Positions 5,327 to 8,656 of a stretch of 8,656 bases of DNA are shown here, one piece after another. How positions within the stretch are numbered: position 1 is the first letter of the stretch; each line of letters opens with the position of its first letter. This DNA is from Candidatus Bathyarchaeota archaeon (lineage in GTDB: Archaea > Thermoproteota > Bathyarchaeia > TCS64). The stretch is taken from positions 1 to 8,656 of the forward strand of contig QMXQ01000057.1 of NCBI GenBank assembly GCA_003662205.1, in the 5' to 3' direction. The position numbers and the translations under genes were made by a program. Below the pieces are notes generated by a model that saw only the letters and a program-made list of their open reading frames with translations, ran no database searches and had not been told where the DNA came from.

Positions 5327-6552
5327 CCCGAGTCCCCGCTTGGAGTCCGAGGTTTATTCTTCGTCGATAGTTCTATTCTTCGTGCGAGGGGGGCTGCCGT
5401 CAGCCCTTGCAGGAGATTGGTGGCGAGGACGACCCCGTAGGTCAGGGCGGTCATGCCCTCGATGTGGGGGAGGGATAGCCCCGATACACCTAGGACGAGG
5501 ACTATGGAGACGGCGCCCCTCAGTCCAGACCAGAAGAGGCCGAGCCTCCAGTTATCCGGTATACGCTTTCCGCTGACGCGTTCGATCGCCTCGGCTATGC
5601 CCTCCACCATCCAGTACCTAGCCCAGAGGAGGAAGATGGTGAGGGCGACCACGGGCCAGAAGAACTTCATCAGCAGCGCTGGATCGAGGTACATGCCAAT
5701 GAAGATGAAGGCGACGCCGGAGGCGGTGAAGCCGACGAACTCCCACATAGTGTTCAGCATCTCCATGGACTCGGCGTTGATCCCCCCGAACCTGCGGCAG
5801 CGGTAGTTGATTATGAGGCCGGCGAGCACGGTCGCGATGACGCCGCTGGCCCCCAGCTCCTCCGCCAGCCTGAAGACGCCGAAGGCGGCGATGAAGGAGA
5901 GCAGGACCTCCGCGAATTTGTCGTCAGTCCAGAGAAATATGAACTGGACGAGGTAGCCCCCAGCGACGCCCACCAGCACGCCGCCCACGATGGAGATGAC
6001 GGCAACCCTCATGACGGAGAGGGGGGTCGGAGCGCCCAGGGAGACGACCGAAACCAGTATGGAGTAGACGATGATGGCGACGCCGTCGTTGAAGAGGGAT
6101 TCCCCCGTCACCAGAAGTTCGAACCTCTTTACGACGCCGAGCTGACGGAGGGTTGCGATCACGGCGACGGGATCGGTGGGCGCGATGATGATACCTAGGA
6201 GGAAGGCCTCCAGGGGCGTGAACCCGAAGAGGAAGTATGCGAATAGAGCCACGGCGATCATCATGACGAGGGTGCCGGCGAGGGCGTAGCTCAGTATGAC
6301 GTCGGAGTCGTCGATGAGGCCGTCGATATCGAGGTGGAGGGTCTCCTCGAATATGATGGGCGGGAGCAGCAGCGCGATGAAGATGGACGGGGAGATGTTG
6401 AGCAGGGGAAACCGGGGATAGAGCGTCGCCATCAAGCCCGCGATGATGAGGCCGATGGTGTAGGAGACGCGGAGCCTCCTAGCGATGAGGGTTATGACAG
6501 TGACTAGGAGCAGGATGTTGAAGGCGGCGTCGAACTGGAAGGTCGCTGTCAT
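5308..6552 (-). CDS. Cation:proton antiporter, CPA1/NhaP family
   Basis: A 414-residue integral membrane protein with about a dozen hydrophobic segments, the usual size for archaeal NhaP-type Na+/H+ antiporters. It exchanges cytoplasmic sodium (or another monovalent cation) for protons, serving pH and salt homeostasis. Seen: LLLPPIIFEETLHLD (61-75), APTDPVAVIA (124-133), the ion-site motif GESLFNDGVA (150-159) with Asn155-Asp156, and SGLRGAVS (342-349) with Arg345. The Asn-Asp pair points to the electroneutral CPA1 class, in contrast to the Asp-Asp pair of electrogenic CPA2 members. After the last membrane segment there is a short polar tail of about 25 residues and no TrkA-N or USP regulatory domain. 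The ATG at 6552 is chosen because GGAGG lies 4 nt before it. An in-frame TTG at 6603 would add 17 polar residues without any supporting site. The 3' end overlaps the glycosylase gene by 19 bp, tail to tail. Confidence 0.93.
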   Translation of the reverse strand: MTATFQFDAAFNILLLVTVITLIARRLRVSYTIGLIIAGLMATLYPRFPLLNISPSIFIALLLPPIIFEETLHLDIDGLIDDSDVILSYALAGTLVMMIAVALFAYFLFGFTPLEAFLLGIIIAPTDPVAVIATLRQLGVVKRFELLVTGESLFNDGVAIIVYSILVSVVSLGAPTPLSVMRVAVISIVGGVLVGVAGGYLVQFIFLWTDDKFAEVLLSFIAAFGVFRLAEELGASGVIATVLAGLIINYRCRRFGGINAESMEMLNTMWEFVGFTASGVAFIFIGMYLDPALLMKFFWPVVALTIFLLWARYWMVEGIAEAIERVSGKRIPDNWRLGLFWSGLRGAVSIVLVLGVSGLSLPHIEGMTALTYGVVLATNLLQGLTAAPLARRIELSTKNKPRTPSGDSGHVEDA

Positions 6553-6556
6553 ACAT

Positions 6557-6561
6557 CCTCC
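6557..6561 (-). promoter_or_regulatory. Ribosome binding site that fixes the antiporter start
   Basis: GGAGG on the minus strand, 4 nt before the ATG at 6552. It selects this start over the upstream in-frame TTG at 6603. Confidence 0.65.
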
Positions 6562-6581
6562 TTCCTTTAAAATCCATCCGC

Positions 6582-6589
6582 AATAAAAG
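6582..6589 (-). promoter_or_regulatory. TATA-like box for the antiporter gene
   Basis: The minus strand reads CTTTTATT, about 33 nt before the ATG at 6552, implying a leader of only several bases. It lies in the 95-base gap after the phosphodiesterase gene, so the antiporter may be transcribed separately from that same-strand neighbour. Confidence 0.4.
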
Positions 6590-6647
6590 GGATGCTCTCC
6601 CAAAACCGGCAGGCGTTCCGCGGATAAATGCTGAGGTAGAGGTGCAT

Positions 6648-8309
6648 CTATGAGATATAGCCGAGACTCCTGAGCCGAGCCTCGACAAGAGCCTTCTCCT
6701 CCTCCGTGAGACCGACCTCAGAGGGTCCGCCACCATCGATCGTAGTTAGCATCTCTCTCTCGGACACCTCCGCGTCTTCGGTGAAGATCTCCTCAAGCAC
6801 CCTGCCGTCCATATCGTCCAGCGGGGAGATGCCGAACAAGCGCAGGATGGTAGGGGCGACGTCGAGTATCCTCGCCCCCTTCACCCGGTATCCCCGCTTG
6901 ATGCCGGGGCCCCGGGCGATGAAGACGCCGCCCTTCGTATGTGTCCCCGTCCAGCCCGTCAGCGGCGCGCCCGGCTCGAACAGGTTGCCCTCCCCCACCT
7001 TGGCGTCTATCTCGCACGTGCCGTCGTCGATGATGAAGACGATGTCCGGGGCGTCCTTCACGTAGGGCCCCGAGTAGACCTCCTCGGCCGTGTACGCCTC
7101 CACCTTCAGGCGCTCACCCGTGGTCGGGTCGGTGAGGTTCATCAGCTCGTTGATGATGCTCCGGCGGAGCTCGTCCCTCTCCTCCTCCGCCACCGTGCCG
7201 GATCGCAGCCTCCTCCTCATATTGAGGTAGATGTGGCCGAAGTGCGGGGTGTGGACACAGCTGAACGCCTTGGTCTTCGCCCAGTTGACCCTCCTCTCTA
7301 GGCGCTCGTTTGAAAGATACATGTAGACATATCGCTGAAGCCTGTCCATCCCCACCGTCTTCTTGATGAGATCGGTGATGGGGTGGAGGAGCTTCTTCTC
7401 GCCCAGGAACCGGTAGAAGCGCTCCACGAACCTCCCCAGCCTGACGAGGAGCCTCTTATTGGTGTCCCGTTTGACACGGATGTAGCCCCGGCTGTGGAGC
7501 CACTCGTTCACGTAGAAGGTTCTCTTCAGCGGGCCGAAGCCGTGATCCGAGACCACCAGGACGGTGGTGTCGTCCCCGAAGAGGCGCAGGATCCTCCCGA
7601 TGACCCTGTCCAGCTCCTCCCAGTAGGCTTCGATGACCTCCCGCTTCTTCCAGAGGACGTGCTGCAGCCTGTCGCTGCTGGTGAACACGATCATGTAGAA
7701 GTCGCAGGGGATGGCCTCGATGAGGAACTCCGCCGCCCGCCCCCGCTTCTCCGTCACCTTGTACACATCCTTGACGAAGTGACCCTCGTCGAAGTACTGC
7801 CACTGGCGGACGTCGATCTCGTACTGGGAGACGGTGTTGTCGAGGTCGGCGGCGAGGTTGGAGGGGTAGCTGTAGGGGCTCCGCTTCGAGGGAGTCATCA
7901 TCCCCGTGACCATGAAGCCGTTTACCTCCTCCGGCGGATACGTCCCGGGCAGGTTCATCACGCCGGTCCTGAGCCCGTAGGCGTTCAGTATCTGCCAGAG
8001 GGGGGTGTGCCTATCGAAGCAGTAGCCGTTGGGTTCGACGCCATAGCCGTCGCGCTTGAGGAGGTCGAAGACGCCGAGCTTCCCCGGGTTCTTGCCCGTC
8101 ATCATGCTAACCCAGGCGGGGATGGTCACCGGCGGCACGGTGGACTCCAGGACGCCGCTGGAGCCCTCCTCGATGAGCCTCGCCAAGTTCGGGAGCCTGC
8201 CGCTTCTCACCATGGGCTCTATGATGTCGAACGATGCGCCGTCGAGCCCTAGCACAAGGACGCGCCGACCAGCGTGCGCATCCTTGTGAGAACTCGGCGA
8301 AAACGACAT
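6648..8309 (-). CDS. Alkaline-phosphatase-superfamily type I phosphodiesterase/pyrophosphatase (COG3379-like)
   Basis: A 553-residue enzyme of the alkaline phosphatase fold, nucleotide pyrophosphatase/phosphodiesterase type. It should hydrolyse phosphate mono- or diesters using two metal ions. Seen, in order: VLVLGLDGASFD (17-28) with metal ligand Asp23; VPPVTIPAW with the likely nucleophile Thr62; MMTGKNPGKLGVFD (69-82); SSDRLQHVLW (211-220) with Asp213 and His217; VVSDHGFGP (252-260) with Asp255 and His256; GTHTKGG with His457. The full ligand set is present. Residues 260-400 hold a basic, helix-rich insertion typical of the larger archaeal members. There is no signal peptide or membrane segment, so a cytoplasmic location is expected. 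The family is often found near polysaccharide genes, but none is seen here, so substrate is open. The start at 8309 has a TATA-like box 29 nt upstream, suggesting a leaderless message. Confidence 0.88.
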   Translation of the reverse strand: MSFSPSSHKDAHAGRRVLVLGLDGASFDIIEPMVRSGRLPNLARLIEEGSSGVLESTVPPVTIPAWVSMMTGKNPGKLGVFDLLKRDGYGVEPNGYCFDRHTPLWQILNAYGLRTGVMNLPGTYPPEEVNGFMVTGMMTPSKRSPYSYPSNLAADLDNTVSQYEIDVRQWQYFDEGHFVKDVYKVTEKRGRAAEFLIEAIPCDFYMIVFTSSDRLQHVLWKKREVIEAYWEELDRVIGRILRLFGDDTTVLVVSDHGFGPLKRTFYVNEWLHSRGYIRVKRDTNKRLLVRLGRFVERFYRFLGEKKLLHPITDLIKKTVGMDRLQRYVYMYLSNERLERRVNWAKTKAFSCVHTPHFGHIYLNMRRRLRSGTVAEEERDELRRSIINELMNLTDPTTGERLKVEAYTAEEVYSGPYVKDAPDIVFIIDDGTCEIDAKVGEGNLFEPGAPLTGWTGTHTKGGVFIARGPGIKRGYRVKGARILDVAPTILRLFGISPLDDMDGRVLEEIFTEDAEVSEREMLTTIDGGGPSEVGLTEEEKALVEARLRSLGYIS

Positions 8310-8334
8310 ACCGATATTGAGAATAACTATTAAG

Positions 8335-8342
8335 AATATAAA
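8335..8342 (-). promoter_or_regulatory. TATA box of the phosphodiesterase gene, in an A/T-rich divergent spacer
   Basis: The minus strand reads TTTATATT, centred 29 nt before the ATG at 8309, which suits a leaderless start. The surrounding stretch (about 8310-8346) is the most A/T-rich of the window. It could also hold a promoter for the divergent gene at 8423, although GATTAAGA at 8371-8378 is better placed for that. Confidence 0.55.
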
Positions 8343-8351
8343 ATTTGTAGC

Positions 8352-8368
8352 CTCGCATCCAACGCGAG
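8352..8368. repeat. Short inverted repeat in the divergent promoter region
   Basis: CTCGC and GCGAG are separated by 7 bases, between the two divergent promoters. It is a possible operator for one or both genes. At five bases per arm it may be chance. Confidence 0.22.
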
Positions 8369-8408
8369 CAGATTAAGAGGACAACCCCCTTGAGATCCGG
8401 AGCCCGCG

Positions 8409-8413
8409 GGTGA
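8409..8413 (+). promoter_or_regulatory. Ribosome binding site for the TudS-related gene
   Basis: GGTGA lies 9 nt before the ATG at 8423. It supports that start and a message with a true leader, in contrast to the likely leaderless gene on the other strand. Confidence 0.5.
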
Positions 8414-8422
8414 GAATCAGCG

Positions 8423-8656
8423 ATGACCCGACCGCGCGATAAGGTCGCCTTCGTCTCCCACTGCATCCTCAACCAGGCCACGAGGGCGCGATGGGAGGGA
8501 GGCGGCGCCCGGCGGGAGCGAGGGATGCTCCGGGACGTTGTCGAGACCCTCCTAAGCCACGGCGTCGGCGCGGTCCAGATGGAGTGCCCTGAGTTCAGCC
8601 TCTACGGCAACCCCCGGCCGCCGAGGTCGAAGGACGACTACGACACGCCCGAGTTC
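8423..8656 (+). CDS. TudS-related putative desulfidase (CD3072-like), N-terminal part, cut by the right window edge
   Basis: The first 78 codons of a gene running off the window. Seen: VAFVSHCILNQATRAR (8-23) with Cys14, GVGAVQMECPEFSLYG (47-62) with Cys55, then NPRPPRSKDDYDTPEF. The SHC-hydrophobic-LN and CPE-aromatic/aliphatic-YG pattern, followed by an Arg-Pro segment and Y-D-TP, is that of proteins annotated as CD3072-family TudS-related putative desulfidases. TudS itself is an iron-sulfur thiouracil desulfurase of the DUF523 family. Cys14 and Cys55 would be cluster ligands; a third would lie off the window. Residues 23-34 form an Arg/Gly/Glu-rich loop. I translated this by eye and could not see the C-terminal part, so activity is a family-level inference. 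The start is supported by GGTGA at 8409-8413. Confidence 0.72.
   Translation, partial: MTRPRDKVAFVSHCILNQATRARWEGGGARRERGMLRDVVETLLSHGVGAVQMECPEFSLYGNPRPPRSKDDYDTPEF

Noticed and set aside
6553..6603. 17-residue N-terminal extension of the antiporter from a TTG
   Set aside because: The GGAGG site 4 nt before the ATG at 6552 and the family's usual N-terminus both favour the shorter protein.
7383..8252. Plus-strand open frame of 289 codons opposite the phosphodiesterase
   Set aside because: Shadow of the minus-strand gene, which has every catalytic motif; the plus-strand product is Val/Leu/Glu/Asp/Pro-rich with no domain.
1..8656. Defence system, CRISPR array, prophage or transposon
   Set aside because: No repeat-spacer pattern, terminal inverted repeats, target duplications, transposase, nuclease-toxin or phage genes were seen, and base composition is uniform across the window.

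Overview
This 8.66-kb window looks like chromosomal DNA from a GC-rich archaeon, probably of the TACK/Thermoproteota side; the lineage is an inference from a few features. Several genes have A/T-rich TATA-like boxes 27-30 nt before the start codon, which fits leaderless transcription. Others have GGTGA- or GGAGG-type ribosome binding sites. GMP synthase appears to be the fused two-domain form rather than the split form of many Euryarchaeota. Codon use is uniformly biased to G/C in third position. I saw no insertion sequence, integrase, CRISPR array, tRNA or rRNA, so this reads as ordinary housekeeping and metabolic chromosome.

Layout, left to right. (1) The window opens inside a minus-strand guaA (GMP synthase); its glutaminase domain is complete and the rest lies off the left edge. 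(2) Divergent from it is a LarA/DUF2088-family protein with all the nickel-pincer residues. (3) A two-gene plus-strand operon follows: a stand-alone two-CBS-domain protein, then a nitroreductase-family flavoprotein started from a ribosome binding site that overlaps the CBS stop codon. (4) The next 303-base spacer holds a probable 31-codon Cys/Arg/Lys-rich small ORF with a near-ideal ribosome binding site, then a promoter. (5) An imidazolonepropionase-like amidohydrolase comes next. (6) It is followed by an endonuclease III-related (COG2231/MagIII-like) Fe-S DNA glycosylase. (7) Converging on that gene, with 19 bp of 3' overlap, is a CPA1/NhaP-type cation:proton antiporter. (8) Upstream of the antiporter on the minus strand is an alkaline-phosphatase-superfamily phosphodiesterase. 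(9) Divergent from that, the window ends in the first 78 codons of a TudS-related putative desulfidase.

The genes do not form one obvious pathway. The clearest functional link is the coupled CBS-nitroreductase pair. The points most worth following up are the LarA homologue with unknown substrate and no larB/larC/larE nearby, the 31-residue cysteine protein, the glycosylase lacking the catalytic lysine of endonuclease III, and the mix of leaderless and Shine-Dalgarno starts. I found no convincing evidence of a wholly new multi-gene system in these 8.7 kb.
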